A program made the position numbers and the translations under genes. Positions 42,684 to 52,187 of a DNA stretch of 56,687 bases are shown in pieces (positions within the stretch are counted from its first letter, which is position 1; every line of letters starts with the position of its first letter). The notes under the pieces were generated by a model that worked only from the letters and a program-made list of their open reading frames with translations, was not told the origin of the DNA and did not search any database. This stretch comes from Acidobacteriota bacterium. Lineage in GTDB: Bacteria > Actinomycetota > Acidimicrobiia > Acidimicrobiales > Microtrichaceae. The stretch is from the NCBI GenBank assembly GCA_003577145.1, contig QEUP01000021.1:1-56687 (forward strand). Reading direction: 5' to 3'.

Positions 42684-43103
42684 CACCGCATCCCCTTCAC
42701 AGCTCCGCCCTCGAGCCCGATCGTTCACGGTTTGACCCCGCCTGTCGAAACCGACCCAACTCGGGTCCTCACCGTGGTCAACCGGGTTTGATGAAACTGC
42801 GCCCGAGCCCAAGTATTGCCCGAAACCGGTGGCGGCCCAAAACGGATCTCGCCCGGACCGTCGGGGGGGAAGGAACGTTCCGGGCGAGTCCTGATTTGAG
42901 TCCGGATCGCGGGCTGGATCTGACCCGCAACCCAGACATCTGTGGATGGGAGTCCATGAAGCCCCGTGACGAGAGCCGGACAGGCGTCTGGCGGGACGCA
43001 GGTCCGGCGTTTCTCCCACAGCACTTCACTCAATCTGGTCGGCGCCGTTCCGGCAGACTTGAGGTGTTCGGAAGAAGATCGGGGACAGCTCGCCTCTCGG
43101 GCG
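42684..43103. other. 420-bp stretch without a convincing gene
   Basis: It lies between the coiled-coil membrane protein and the LLM oxidoreductase, both on the minus strand. The open frame through it lacks family features. I see no tRNA, repeat or clear promoter; GTTCACG at about 42724 is only a half-match to the regulon operator arm. Confidence 0.5.
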
Positions 43104-44042
43104 TCAGCTGCCGGTGAGGCTGTCGACAACCGGCGCGAGGGACTCGACGGCGTCACCTTGAATCACGACATAGGAGATGTCCCAGCGACTGCGGCGGTCC
43201 TGGAGAGCCTCGAGGACCTCCCCGATCGTGCCGATCAGCACCAAGGGGCTCCCGAGAACGTCCTCGCCGGGAACACCGAAGAGCGATCCCATGTTCTCGG
43301 CAGCCTGCGTGCGGTCGTCGGTGACAGCGACCATGAAGACCAGCACACTGAGCTCGATCTGCTCGAACCGCTCACCGGCGTCGGCGCGGACCCATGCGAG
43401 CTTGCGGTCCGTCGCCTCAGCCGTGGCGTCCCTCACCAGCTCCGCACTGACCTCTCCCGATGCGAGATTGGGGTTGATCCCCACGATGTCGGCCTCGCGC
43501 GCGGCGATCGCCAGCATGCGGCGCCCTCCGGCTCCGATCAGCAGCGGCGGCCCGCCGGCCGACACGGGCTTGGGCTGACCGTCGAGGCCGGCGATCGAGT
43601 AGTGGTCGCCGTCGAAGTCCACCGGAGCGTCACCGAAGAGGGCCTTCATCACCTGGATGGACTCCTCGAAGCGATCCACCCGCCGCGCCGGCGGGTCGAG
43701 GGTCAGACCGGACTGCTCGTAGTCGGAGGTCATCCAGCCTGCACCGAGGCCGAACTCCACCCTGCCGCCCGACAGGACATCGAGCGTGGCGATCTCTTTG
43801 GCGAGTACGGCGGGATGTCGGTAGTCGTTCCCCAGGACGAGCGTCCCCACCCTGAGCTCGGTGGTGGCATCCGCCGCCGCCATGAGGGCGGTCAAAGGCG
43901 CGAGCTGATCGGTCAAGTGGTCTGGCATCATCAGGGACGAGTAGCCGAGGTCCTCGAGCTTGCGGGCGCTGCCTGCCCAGGTCTCGCCGGGGAGTGGGCC
44001 TGACAGCTGGACACCGAAGCGGAAGGGTCGATCTGGGGCCAT
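43104..44042 (-). CDS. LLM-class F420-dependent oxidoreductase
   Basis: A 312-residue luciferase-like TIM-barrel protein. FRFGVQLSGPL at the N-terminus, LGYSSLMMPDHLTDQLAPL, the LATLDVLSGGRVEFGLGAGW block and the PLLIGAGGRRMLAIAAREADIVGIN segment are all typical of the TIGR03621/MSMEG-type actinobacterial LLM group, which uses F420 rather than flavin. The substrate and reaction are not known. It is transcribed alone on the minus strand and is divergent from the penicillin-binding protein operon. Confidence 0.88.
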   Translation of the reverse strand: MAPDRPFRFGVQLSGPLPGETWAGSARKLEDLGYSSLMMPDHLTDQLAPLTALMAAADATTELRVGTLVLGNDYRHPAVLAKEIATLDVLSGGRVEFGLGAGWMTSDYEQSGLTLDPPARRVDRFEESIQVMKALFGDAPVDFDGDHYSIAGLDGQPKPVSAGGPPLLIGAGGRRMLAIAAREADIVGINPNLASGEVSAELVRDATAEATDRKLAWVRADAGERFEQIELSVLVFMVAVTDDRTQAAENMGSLFGVPGEDVLGSPLVLIGTIGEVLEALQDRRSRWDISYVVIQGDAVESLAPVVDSLTGS

Positions 44043-44129
44043 GGTTGATCACGGTAGCCTGATGATCGACGGTGGAATGATCCGGGCCAAACGGCCGGGT
44101 CGCGCCCAGGAGAACTTCGGTCCGGGGCG

Positions 44130-44160
44130 TTGAGGATTCTGCGCAAGTGCCGACTAGCGT
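44130..44160 (+). promoter_or_regulatory. candidate promoter of the penicillin-binding protein operon
   Basis: TTGAGG (44130-44135) and TAGCGT (44155-44160) with a 19-bp spacer. The GTG codons at 44164 and 44170 follow closely with no ribosome site, so a leaderless start at 44170 is possible. Confidence 0.35.
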
Positions 44161-44163
44161 GAC

Positions 44164-46323
44164 GTGACTGTGCGGATGCTCAACGGGATTCTCCGAGCCG
44201 GATCGCTCTCACTCCGCTTCATCCTTGTGGTCGTCGCCTCGGCGTTGGGGCTGTTCCTCGTCGTACTGGCGCTGTCGCCTCAGGCCGCGGGGTTCCTCCA
44301 CATCGGTACCTCCGCTGAGCCCGAGGACATCAACCTCGACCCGCTGGCGCAACGATCGGTTGTCTATGACCGCTACGGCAACGAGATCGCGGTGTTCCAC
44401 GCCGAGGAGGATCGTGAGGAAGTGCCTCTCGACAAGGTCCCTGAGGCGGTGGTGCGCACGATCCTGGTGGTCGAGGACGAGGACTTCTACAGCCACAACG
44501 GCGTGAACCTGAAGGCCACCTTCCGGGCTCTGTTCGAGAACGTGGCCGCCGGAGAGATCGCCCAGGGCGGGTCGACGATCACGCAGCAGTTGGTGAAGAA
44601 CGCACTGCTCACCCCCGCGCAGGATCTCAATCGCAAGACCAAGGAGGCGGCGCTGGCGGTCCGCCTGGAGCGCGAGATGGGGAAGGACGAGATCCTCGAG
44701 CGCTACCTGAACACCATCTACTTCGGGAACGGTGCATACGGTGTCCAGGCCGGCGCCGAGACCTACTTCAACAAGAACGTCGAAGATCTCAACTGGGCCG
44801 ATGCGGCGTTGTTGGCGGCCCTCATCCGCAACCCCGTCGGCTACGACCCCATCGCGTATCCCGACGTCGCCAAGGAGCGACGATCGATCGTCTTCGACCG
44901 GCTCGTCGAGACCGGTGATCTGACCGAGGAGGAGGCCATCACGCTTGACGCCACGCCCCTTCCTGAGCAGGTGTACGAGCCGGTGCAGCCGGTGCAGGAG
45001 ATCCTCGCTGGCACCGAGTACTTCGTAGAGGAGGTCAAGCAGTCCCTTCTCGACGATCCGCGGATGGGTACGACACCGATCGAACGCTTCAACGCGGTGT
45101 TCAAGGGTGGTCTCGAGATCCACACGACCTTCGATCCGTTGGCGCAGAGTGCCGCCGAGTACGGGGTCCGGGAGGAGCTGCCCGACACAGGTGGCCGCTT
45201 CACCGCGGCGGTCGCCTCGGTCGAACCGTCGAACGGCGCCGTTCGCTCCATGGTCGGTGGCACCGACTTCGAGACGGAGAAGTTCAATCTTGCTACCCAA
45301 GGCAAGCGCCAGCCAGGCTCGTCGTTCAAGGTCTTCGTCCTGGTCACGGCTCTCGAGCAGGGGTGGATCCCGTCGGACACGATCTCGGGTTCGAGTCCGT
45401 GCAGCATCCCGAATCCGGGAGGCGAGGCCTACGTCGCCCAGAACTTCGGCGGCAGCTCAGGCGGCACCAAATCGCTGACCGCTCAGACGACGGCTTCGTC
45501 GAACTGCGCCTACCTGCGTCTGGGCCAGGTCGTCGGCATCGACAACGTGATCGACACCGCTCGCAAGCTCGGCCTCACCACCCCTCTGGACAAGGTCCCG
45601 TCGATGCCCCTGGGCTCGGAGGAGGTCATTCCCCTGGAGATGGCCGCGGCGTATGCCACGCTGGCCAATGACGGCATCTACAACAAGCCCTACTACGTGG
45701 AACGAGTGGCGGATCGCCATGGCAACCTCCTGTTCGAGCACGAGGCACTGGGGACTCGTGCGGTGAGCACCCAGACCGCGCGGCTGGCGACGCAGATCCT
45801 CGAGGAGAACGTCCAGAACGGCACTGGCACCAAGGCGCAGATTCCCGGCCACTTCGCGGCCGGCAAGACAGGAACCGCCGAGAACTTCGAGGACGCCTGG
45901 TTCGTGGGCTACACCGAGTACCTCGCGACCGCGGTGTGGATGGGCAACAAGTACGAGAAGATCCCCATGCGCAGCGTCGGGGGCGTGAGCGTCACCGGCG
46001 GGTCCTACCCCGCCGAGATCTGGGGGGCCTACATGACTGAATACCACAAGCTTCTTCCGCCGGTCCCGTTCCCGCCGCCGGCGCCCACGCGCTCGGGGAA
46101 GCACATCAGCGGCTCCTCGTCGAACGACTCCTCGGGCTACGACAGCGACTCGTCCGACGACTACTACTACGACGACGACTACGACGACGACGACTACTAC
46201 GGCGGCACGACTACGACGACCGGTGGCTTCGACGAGGCCCCCCCTCCCACGGATCCGCCCACGACAGATCCGCCCACGACCGATCCGCCCACGACCGATC
46301 CACCGGCGGAGCTCCCTCCATGA
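44164..46323 (+). CDS. class A penicillin-binding protein (bifunctional transglycosylase/transpeptidase)
   Basis: A 719-residue membrane-anchored peptidoglycan synthase. TM helix about 19-38. Transglycosylase domain about 70-240 with Glu104 in EDEDFYSHNG and QGGSTITQQLVKN (134-146). Transpeptidase domain about 330-640: SxxK at Ser386-Lys389 (QPGSSFK), the SxN element in TTASSNCAY, and KTG at 568-570. The C-terminus is unusual: a Ser/Asp/Tyr-rich acidic stretch (about 655-680), a Thr run and TDPP repeats. The start is GTG at 44164; 44170 or ATG 44176 are alternatives. It heads an operon, and its stop overlaps the next start (ATGA). Confidence 0.92.
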   Translation: MTVRMLNGILRAGSLSLRFILVVVASALGLFLVVLALSPQAAGFLHIGTSAEPEDINLDPLAQRSVVYDRYGNEIAVFHAEEDREEVPLDKVPEAVVRTILVVEDEDFYSHNGVNLKATFRALFENVAAGEIAQGGSTITQQLVKNALLTPAQDLNRKTKEAALAVRLEREMGKDEILERYLNTIYFGNGAYGVQAGAETYFNKNVEDLNWADAALLAALIRNPVGYDPIAYPDVAKERRSIVFDRLVETGDLTEEEAITLDATPLPEQVYEPVQPVQEILAGTEYFVEEVKQSLLDDPRMGTTPIERFNAVFKGGLEIHTTFDPLAQSAAEYGVREELPDTGGRFTAAVASVEPSNGAVRSMVGGTDFETEKFNLATQGKRQPGSSFKVFVLVTALEQGWIPSDTISGSSPCSIPNPGGEAYVAQNFGGSSGGTKSLTAQTTASSNCAYLRLGQVVGIDNVIDTARKLGLTTPLDKVPSMPLGSEEVIPLEMAAAYATLANDGIYNKPYYVERVADRHGNLLFEHEALGTRAVSTQTARLATQILEENVQNGTGTKAQIPGHFAAGKTGTAENFEDAWFVGYTEYLATAVWMGNKYEKIPMRSVGGVSVTGGSYPAEIWGAYMTEYHKLLPPVPFPPPAPTRSGKHISGSSSNDSSGYDSDSSDDYYYDDDYDDDDYYGGTTTTTGGFDEAPPPTDPPTTDPPTTDPPTTDPPAELPP
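46252..46310 (+). repeat. 15-bp tandem repeat encoding TDPPT units
   Basis: GATCCGCCCACGACM is repeated at 46252, 46267 and 46282, with a degenerate fourth copy at 46297. It encodes the DPPTT repeats at the end of the penicillin-binding protein. Just upstream, 46140-46200, a GACGAC/TACTAC-rich stretch encodes the Asp/Tyr run. Confidence 0.85.
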
Positions 46324-47030
46324 GCCCGGCCGAGAGGCTGCTGGCCGTGCAGGAGCTCGATACACGCAGCGACCAGCTGCATCACCGGCGCCAGACGCTG
46401 GAGGTGCGCGAACGGCTCTCGCGCGCCTCGGCCGTCGTGCAGGACCTGGATGAGCGCCTGGGCGAACTGGAGGGGCGACGAGACGAGTTGGCGAGGAGCC
46501 AGCGGCGCCTGGAGGACGAGGTCTCGGCCCTCGCCGCAAAGCGCGTCGAGGTCGACACGTCCATGTACTCCGGACAGGTGCGCGGACCGCGCGAGCTGGA
46601 GGCGTTGCAGCTCGAAGCTGCCTCGCTGAAGCGACGTCAGGACGAGGTGGAGGATCAGATAATCGAGGTCATGGAACTGACCGAGCCGGTGGTGGCGGAA
46701 CGCAACCGCCTCGTCGAGGAGCGCTCGAGCGCTGCCGCAGACCTCGGCTCCTTCGAGGCCGAGCTGCAAGCAGCGGAGGCCGAGATCGATGCGGAGCTCG
46801 CCGAGGTCGACGAGCAGAGGGTCTCGGCGAGCGAGCCGATCGACGCCGCTCTGCTCGACAGCTACGAGAAGCTGCGTTCGCGGCTCGGCGGTGTCGCCGT
46901 CGCTCGACTCGTCGGGTCGAACTGCACCGGGTGCCATCTGACCATCCCGGCTGTGGAGGTCGATCGGATCAAGCGCGCCCCGGAGAACGAGGTCGTCTAC
47001 TGCGATTGCGGGCGGATGCTCGTCCGCTGA
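46320..47030 (+). CDS. coiled-coil zinc-ribbon protein (DUF164/CT398-like)
   Basis: A 236-residue protein with a long antiparallel coiled coil (about 5-175, Glu/Arg/Leu heptads, including the conserved MYSGQVRGPRELEALQ region) and a C-terminal zinc ribbon built from CTGCH and CDCGRM. This is the usual C4-type zinc ribbon/DUF164 layout. Members are found widely in actinobacteria next to a phosphatase or RNase H gene, and the gene that follows here is a histidine phosphatase. The function is not established; roles in RNA handling or secretion have been proposed. Its ATG overlaps the upstream stop. Confidence 0.88.
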   Translation: MSPAERLLAVQELDTRSDQLHHRRQTLEVRERLSRASAVVQDLDERLGELEGRRDELARSQRRLEDEVSALAAKRVEVDTSMYSGQVRGPRELEALQLEAASLKRRQDEVEDQIIEVMELTEPVVAERNRLVEERSSAAADLGSFEAELQAAEAEIDAELAEVDEQRVSASEPIDAALLDSYEKLRSRLGGVAVARLVGSNCTGCHLTIPAVEVDRIKRAPENEVVYCDCGRMLVR

Positions 47031-47036
47031 TGCCGC

Positions 47037-47603
47037 GTGTTGATCTTCATCCGCCACGGACGTACTGAGGCCAACGCCAGGGGCCTGCTGCTCGGACATG
47101 CCGATCCGGGGCTGGACGAGCACGGAATGGAGCAGGCGGCTCGCCTGTCGGAGATGGTGGGCCCGGTCGACGTCGTGATCAGCAGCCCACTGCGCCGGGC
47201 TCGTGAAACCGCCGCCTACATCGGCGTCGACGTCGAGATCGACGACCGGTTCATCGAATTGGACTACGGCGAATACGACGGCAGGCCGGTGAATGAGGTA
47301 CCGGCGTCGGTGTGGGCCGCATGGAAGAGCGACGTCGGCTTCCGGCCACCCGGTGGCGAGAGCCTCGCCGAGCTGGGGGTTCGTGTACGTGCCGCCTGCG
47401 AGGACTGGGCCCTCGCGGGTGCCGAGCGCGATGTGGCGATCGTGAGTCACGTCTCGCCCATCAAGGCGGCGACCGCGTGGGCCCTGGGTGTCACCGATGA
47501 GATCGGCTGGCGAACCTTCTTGTCACCTGCCAGCGTCACCCGGGTCGGTGTCGCCGGGGGGGCACCCTTGCTGAGATCCTTCAACGAGACTGTGCGCATC
47601 TGA
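47037..47603 (+). CDS. histidine phosphatase-family (phosphoglycerate-mutase-like) protein
   Basis: A 188-residue branch 1 histidine phosphatase. The RHG motif (FIRHGRTEAN) at residues 4-13 supplies the phospho-histidine, SSPLRRARETA, the LDYGEYDG acid region, and IVSHVSPIKA the second histidine. In many actinobacteria the equivalent phosphatase is fused to RNase H after the DUF164 gene; here it stands alone. The substrate is unknown, a cobalamin-precursor phosphatase (CobC-like) or general phosphomonoesterase being possible. The GTG start lies 6 bp after the zinc-ribbon gene, so it is cotranscribed. Confidence 0.85.
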   Translation: MLIFIRHGRTEANARGLLLGHADPGLDEHGMEQAARLSEMVGPVDVVISSPLRRARETAAYIGVDVEIDDRFIELDYGEYDGRPVNEVPASVWAAWKSDVGFRPPGGESLAELGVRVRAACEDWALAGAERDVAIVSHVSPIKAATAWALGVTDEIGWRTFLSPASVTRVGVAGGAPLLRSFNETVRI

Positions 47604-47610
47604 CGAGCTC

Positions 47611-49668
47611 ATGACGGATCTGGCCAGCGAGGTCTCGTCCGGCTACGACGCTGGTGAAACCGGTAGTACGGCAGGGAGCACCCGTGAGCTGCGCTGGACC
47701 GAGCGTGCCTGGGTACGGCGCACGGGTTTGGGCGCGCTCGCTGCACTGCTGGCTGTGATGACCTGGCCCGATGTCAGCCCGGCGGTCGGCACCGGGCTCG
47801 ACAACTCGTACCTGGGTGGGTTGGCGATGGCCCAGAAGATGGGGCTCGATTTCGGCTCCGAGATCCTCTTCACCTACGGCCCGCTCGGATTTCTCACCGC
47901 CAACGACTTCTATTCGGCCGAGACCAGCCTGCTGGCGTTCGTCGCGGTCGCAGGTGTTCAGCTCTCAGCAGCGTGCACCTACCTGTGGCTGTTTCGTGAG
48001 CGGCTGCACTGGTGGGGAGCGGCGGTGTTCGCACTGGTCCTTCTCGCCCTGGGCAGCACCAGCTACACCAGCTTCTCGGTCATCGCAGGCGGGTTGGTCA
48101 CGACGTGGAGCTTGACGCTGCTCCTGAGGTCGAGGACCCTGAGCCGGGCTCAATGGTGGCTGCTGGCTGCGGCGGTGTCGACCATGACCGCCGTGTTGTT
48201 GCTGCACAAGTTCAACTACGGCTTCTTCGCCTTCGTCATCGCTCTGGGCGCGCTACCCGTGGCCGCCACCCTCAGGTGGGCCGGCGATGGTGCCGGCTGG
48301 TGGCGGATCCTCCGTCTGGCTGTTGTCGCTGCTGTGTCACTGGCCGGAGCTGTGTTCACAACCGGTCTGCTGCTGTGGCTCCTCACCGGTCAGGCGTGGA
48401 GCTCGTTGGCCGACTACCTGCGGTTCTCCTGGCAGATCTCCGAGGCGTTCGCCGCGAACAACTCCGCGCTCGACGGGATCGTCGGGGCCTCCCGCCCGCT
48501 GTCGGAGGCCCGGGTCCTGGTGGCGCTTCTCGTGATCGGCGTCACAACGGTCGTGGTGCTCTCGACGAAGGCGCAGGAGACGTTGCCACACCGGCTTCGA
48601 TTGCTGGCGGTCGGCGCGCTTGGCGGTTGCGTGCTGATCGCGCTGTTCGCCCTCTTCAAACAGGGCTTCGTGCGTCATCAAGGTGACGAGTTCTACCGGG
48701 GCGTAGCCTTCGTCGTGGCAGCCCCGCTCGCCTCAGTACGGGCGCGGCTGGCCGTTCCCGTCGCGGCGATGATCGGACTGCTCCTCTTCGCCGGTCTGAG
48801 CCGGCCGGTGGAGGAGCTGGCCGCGGTGCCCGGCGGTATGGCGTCACTGGCCCGTGCGTCGGCTGTTCTCGTCGACCCTTCCGGCTGGGAGGCGGAACGA
48901 GAAGCTCAACAGGCCGAGCTCCGCGCTCAGTACGGGATCCCGGACACGATGATCGATCGGATCGGCAACGGCACGGTGCAGGTCCTGCCCTGGGAGACCA
49001 ATGCTGTCTGGGCCTACGACCTGAACTGGAAGCCGGTCCCCGTGTTCCAGAGCTACCACGCTTACACCGAGGCGCTCGACGACCTGAATGCGGACTCACT
49101 GGTGAACGCCGGCTCCCGGTTCATCCTGTGGCAGGAGCTGGGTGAGCAGTACAAGCAGCCCACCTGGCAGTCGCCACGGCTGATGTACGAGGTGGTCTGC
49201 CGCTACGGCGTCGTGGAATCGTCACCGACCTGGCAGCTGCTCGAACGCCTGCCTGAGTCACGGTGTGGTGAACCCGAGGTCGTGGCAACGGTCGACACCG
49301 GTTCGGGGAACGTGGCCGAGATAGGTGATGCTCTGGCTGAGGTGGACGACTCGGATCTCGTGGTGGCGACGTTCGAGGGCCTCGATCCGGGAAGGCTTCG
49401 GTCCATCCTGATGGAGGGCGAGCAGTTCTACGTGCGGTGGGGAGACCAGGGTGCCGACTTCCGGTTTGTTCCCGGCACCAAGGGGCAGTTCCACCTCCTC
49501 CGCCTGCCGGATGAGTGGGACGCGGTCGCCGGCCGAAGCCTCGAGGTCGTCGACCGGATCTCGTTCCTCTCGGGATCGATCGATCCGGGGGAGGCCGCCG
49601 AGCACGAGCGCGGGGCAACCCCCCTCAACGGCGTGATCGTCACCCTCTGGAGGGTGCCCTACGGGTGA
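47611..49668 (+). CDS. polytopic membrane protein, GT-C-like
   Basis: A 685-residue membrane protein with about ten hydrophobic helices between residues 38 and 410, and a soluble C-terminal domain of about 270 residues outside the membrane. The pattern DNSYLGGLAMAQKMGLDFGSEILFTYGPLGFL early on, with acidic residues after TM1, resembles GT-C membrane glycosyltransferases, but I cannot name the family. It is the last gene of the penicillin-binding protein operon (7 bp gap), which suggests a cell-envelope role. The 3' end overlaps the convergent GGDEF/EAL gene by 10 bp. Confidence 0.75.
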   Translation: MTDLASEVSSGYDAGETGSTAGSTRELRWTERAWVRRTGLGALAALLAVMTWPDVSPAVGTGLDNSYLGGLAMAQKMGLDFGSEILFTYGPLGFLTANDFYSAETSLLAFVAVAGVQLSAACTYLWLFRERLHWWGAAVFALVLLALGSTSYTSFSVIAGGLVTTWSLTLLLRSRTLSRAQWWLLAAAVSTMTAVLLLHKFNYGFFAFVIALGALPVAATLRWAGDGAGWWRILRLAVVAAVSLAGAVFTTGLLLWLLTGQAWSSLADYLRFSWQISEAFAANNSALDGIVGASRPLSEARVLVALLVIGVTTVVVLSTKAQETLPHRLRLLAVGALGGCVLIALFALFKQGFVRHQGDEFYRGVAFVVAAPLASVRARLAVPVAAMIGLLLFAGLSRPVEELAAVPGGMASLARASAVLVDPSGWEAEREAQQAELRAQYGIPDTMIDRIGNGTVQVLPWETNAVWAYDLNWKPVPVFQSYHAYTEALDDLNADSLVNAGSRFILWQELGEQYKQPTWQSPRLMYEVVCRYGVVESSPTWQLLERLPESRCGEPEVVATVDTGSGNVAEIGDALAEVDDSDLVVATFEGLDPGRLRSILMEGEQFYVRWGDQGADFRFVPGTKGQFHLLRLPDEWDAVAGRSLEVVDRISFLSGSIDPGEAAEHERGATPLNGVIVTLWRVPYG

Positions 49669-51956
49669 GCGAGGTGGGTGGTGTCGGTCCCCTCGGCGAG
49701 CCGGGCCGCCTCGTGAGCGCTCATCGGGCGGGCGAAGAGGTGGCCCTGAGCGAGGTGGCAGCCGAGGTCTTTCAGTGCGGTCGCCTGGTCGGGCGTCTCG
49801 ACGCCTTCGGCCACCGCGACGATCCCGATCGTCTCTGCGACCCTGAGCGTCGCCGCGGCAAGGCTGCGCTTGTAGGTGGCGCGGGACAGGTCGTGAACGA
49901 ACATCCGGTCGATCTTGATGGTGTCCACCGGATAGCGCAGCACCGATGCCAGGGAGGAGAACCCCGTGCCGAAGTCGTCCACTGCGATCCGCACGCCGAG
50001 ATCGTGGACTGCCGTGAGCATCTCCACCGCCTGGTCAGCATCGATGGCAAGCGAACTCTCGGTCAGCTCGATCATCAGCCATTCCGGGGAGATGGAGGTC
50101 GAGTCGAGGATCGAACGCACCTGGTCGGGGAAGTCGCCGAACGCCAGACTGCCGAGGGATACGTTGACCGAGACCCAAAGGGGGGCGCGGTCGAGTCGAT
50201 GATCGTTCCAGGCGCCCACGCGTTGGCAGGCCTGCTGCATCACGCGACGGTCGATCTCTCCGACCAACCCTGTCATCTCGGCCACTTCGATGAACTCAGC
50301 CGCCTCGTGCACGACGTCGTGCTTCTCCGGCCACCGGGCGAGTGCTTCGAATCCCACCACTGATTCGTCCGAGAGGTCGACCACCGGCTGGAAGGCGGGG
50401 ATGATCTCGTCGTTCTCGAGCGAGCAGCGCAGGGCGACCTCGATGCGGCGCCGTCCTTCGGCGTCCGCCCGCATGGCGGGTTCGAAGACCCTCACCGCGT
50501 GCCTGCCGTCGCGCTTGGCGGCATACATCGCCAGGTCGGCGTCGCTCAGGATGCGTTCGGGATCGAGATCCTCGTCGCGGTGGGTGAACGCGATGCCGAT
50601 GCTCGCCCCTACGAAGATGCTCGACTCTCCGACGGTGAAGGGGTCTCGCAGAGCGTCGCTGATGCGTGTCGCCACCGATTCGGCTTCATCGCCACGACTC
50701 ATCCCGCTGCACAGGACGACGAACTCGTCGCCGGCGAGGCGGAACACTCGGTCGCCGGCCCGCACGCAACTCTCGACTCGTGCAGCTGACTCTCGGAGCA
50801 CGTCGTCGCCGGCCTGATGGCCGGCGGTGTCGTTGACCAGCTTGAATCGGTCCAGATCGATGAACAGCAGGGCGCCCCGGTGGTCCAGGTCACACAGTAC
50901 GGTGGGGATCTCCTCGACCAGGGCGTTGCGGTTCGGTAACCCGGTGACCACGTCGGTGAGCGCGCTTCGTGCCAGCAGATCGGTGGCCGCCTCGGCTCTG
51001 GCGCGCGCCTGTTGCTCCGAGGCCATCATCCGGGCGATTCGGACACTCACCACCGTGGCAATGACGACGGTCGCGCCGACGAGCACGACGGCGTTGAAAT
51101 CGCCCAGCACCGTGACCAGCACCGCGACCGTGATGCTGGGCGCAACGATCGCCGCACCGATGAGCACGTAGCGCACGCGGCCGTCACCATCGCCTGTTTG
51201 CGGGTCGGCGATCCTCTTGGCGGAGGGATCGAGAACGGCGACCCCGAGAGCCAGATAGGCGAGGAGGAAGCCCACGTCGGTCCACTGCATTGTGTCCGTG
51301 CTGGCGTTGGCCATGGCGGCGTAGGCGATGTCCGACGCCAGGAACAAGAAGGCGTAGGCGAACAGCCCCCAGAGGGCAACTGTTCGCCTGCCCGGGGAGA
51401 CGAGCAGACCGACGACCGCGGCCAGGAGCAGGACGTCGAGGGCAGGGTAGGCGACGATCACAAGTTGCTGGAGCGTGCCACCGGCCTCGGACAGCACACC
51501 CGGGCTCACCACCGCGACCTGCCAGGCGAGCAGGGCCACGCTGGCTGCCACCGCCAGGCCCTCGGCGAGCCCTCCCCGGTGCAGCTTGATGTCCCGGCCG
51601 TGGGCAATCACGAACAGGGCTGCGAAGAGGAACGGGTAGACCAGCATGTAGAGGAAGTCCGCCGGCGAGACGTATGGGGTCTCCCCCCGGGCCTTGAGCA
51701 CCACCCAGCCGACGTCAGCAGCGGTGCTGAGGAGACTCGCGATGAGCACCAGGGCCCACGCGACCTTGGCCAGGCCGCGCGACAACCTGACCGTTGCGGC
51801 GACGGCAACAGTGGCGAGAGCGCCCACGGCGAGGAAGGGGACGTCAGCGACATCGATCCACCAGTTGTGGAGCTGATCGGGTCGGGCGACGTTCCAGATG
51901 GTCAGGGCGAGTGCCACCGCACCAAGGCAGAGGAAGGAGATCTGCAGCTTGCGCAT
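49659..51956 (-). CDS. membrane GGDEF/EAL cyclic-di-GMP enzyme
   Basis: A 765-residue protein: nine or so N-terminal membrane helices (about 1-320) as sensor, a GGDEF domain with AGDEF at 408-412 and an inhibitory RxxD site (RAGD) five residues before it, then an EAL domain with EAL at 537-539, DDFGTGFSSL and AEGVET all intact. It should hydrolyse c-di-GMP; the AGDEF variant can still be cyclase-active. I chose the ATG at 51956 because AAGGAG lies 4 nt upstream and it leads straight into the first helix; ATG 52076 or TTG 52112 would add a polar tail. Confidence 0.9.
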   Translation of the reverse strand: MRKLQISFLCLGAVALALTIWNVARPDQLHNWWIDVADVPFLAVGALATVAVAATVRLSRGLAKVAWALVLIASLLSTAADVGWVVLKARGETPYVSPADFLYMLVYPFLFAALFVIAHGRDIKLHRGGLAEGLAVAASVALLAWQVAVVSPGVLSEAGGTLQQLVIVAYPALDVLLLAAVVGLLVSPGRRTVALWGLFAYAFLFLASDIAYAAMANASTDTMQWTDVGFLLAYLALGVAVLDPSAKRIADPQTGDGDGRVRYVLIGAAIVAPSITVAVLVTVLGDFNAVVLVGATVVIATVVSVRIARMMASEQQARARAEAATDLLARSALTDVVTGLPNRNALVEEIPTVLCDLDHRGALLFIDLDRFKLVNDTAGHQAGDDVLRESAARVESCVRAGDRVFRLAGDEFVVLCSGMSRGDEAESVATRISDALRDPFTVGESSIFVGASIGIAFTHRDEDLDPERILSDADLAMYAAKRDGRHAVRVFEPAMRADAEGRRRIEVALRCSLENDEIIPAFQPVVDLSDESVVGFEALARWPEKHDVVHEAAEFIEVAEMTGLVGEIDRRVMQQACQRVGAWNDHRLDRAPLWVSVNVSLGSLAFGDFPDQVRSILDSTSISPEWLMIELTESSLAIDADQAVEMLTAVHDLGVRIAVDDFGTGFSSLASVLRYPVDTIKIDRMFVHDLSRATYKRSLAAATLRVAETIGIVAVAEGVETPDQATALKDLGCHLAQGHLFARPMSAHEAARLAEGTDTTHLAHP

Positions 51957-52187
51957 CCAACTCCTTCGGCCCTGGGCCGGCTCGTGTTGAGGAAGGCGCG
52001 TGGCCTGTCCCGCCGCCCGATCGACCTCGGTCCCGAAGGTCAGGTCGGTCCGTGCCCCGTTTCTCCGCCGCCGCATATGTCGCTCACCCGTGTCCGTCGG
52101 ACACCCCGCCAAAGAGTGTCGCCACCGAAACGAAGGGTGTCACGGATCGGGGCGGATGTCGAGTCCTCCCGTGGGCAGGGGTAGTCC

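Noticed and set aside
42684-43103. tRNA-like segment near 42880-42960
   Set aside because: A GATTTGAGTCC stretch recalls a T-arm, but no acceptor stem, D-arm or anticodon arm can be built around it.
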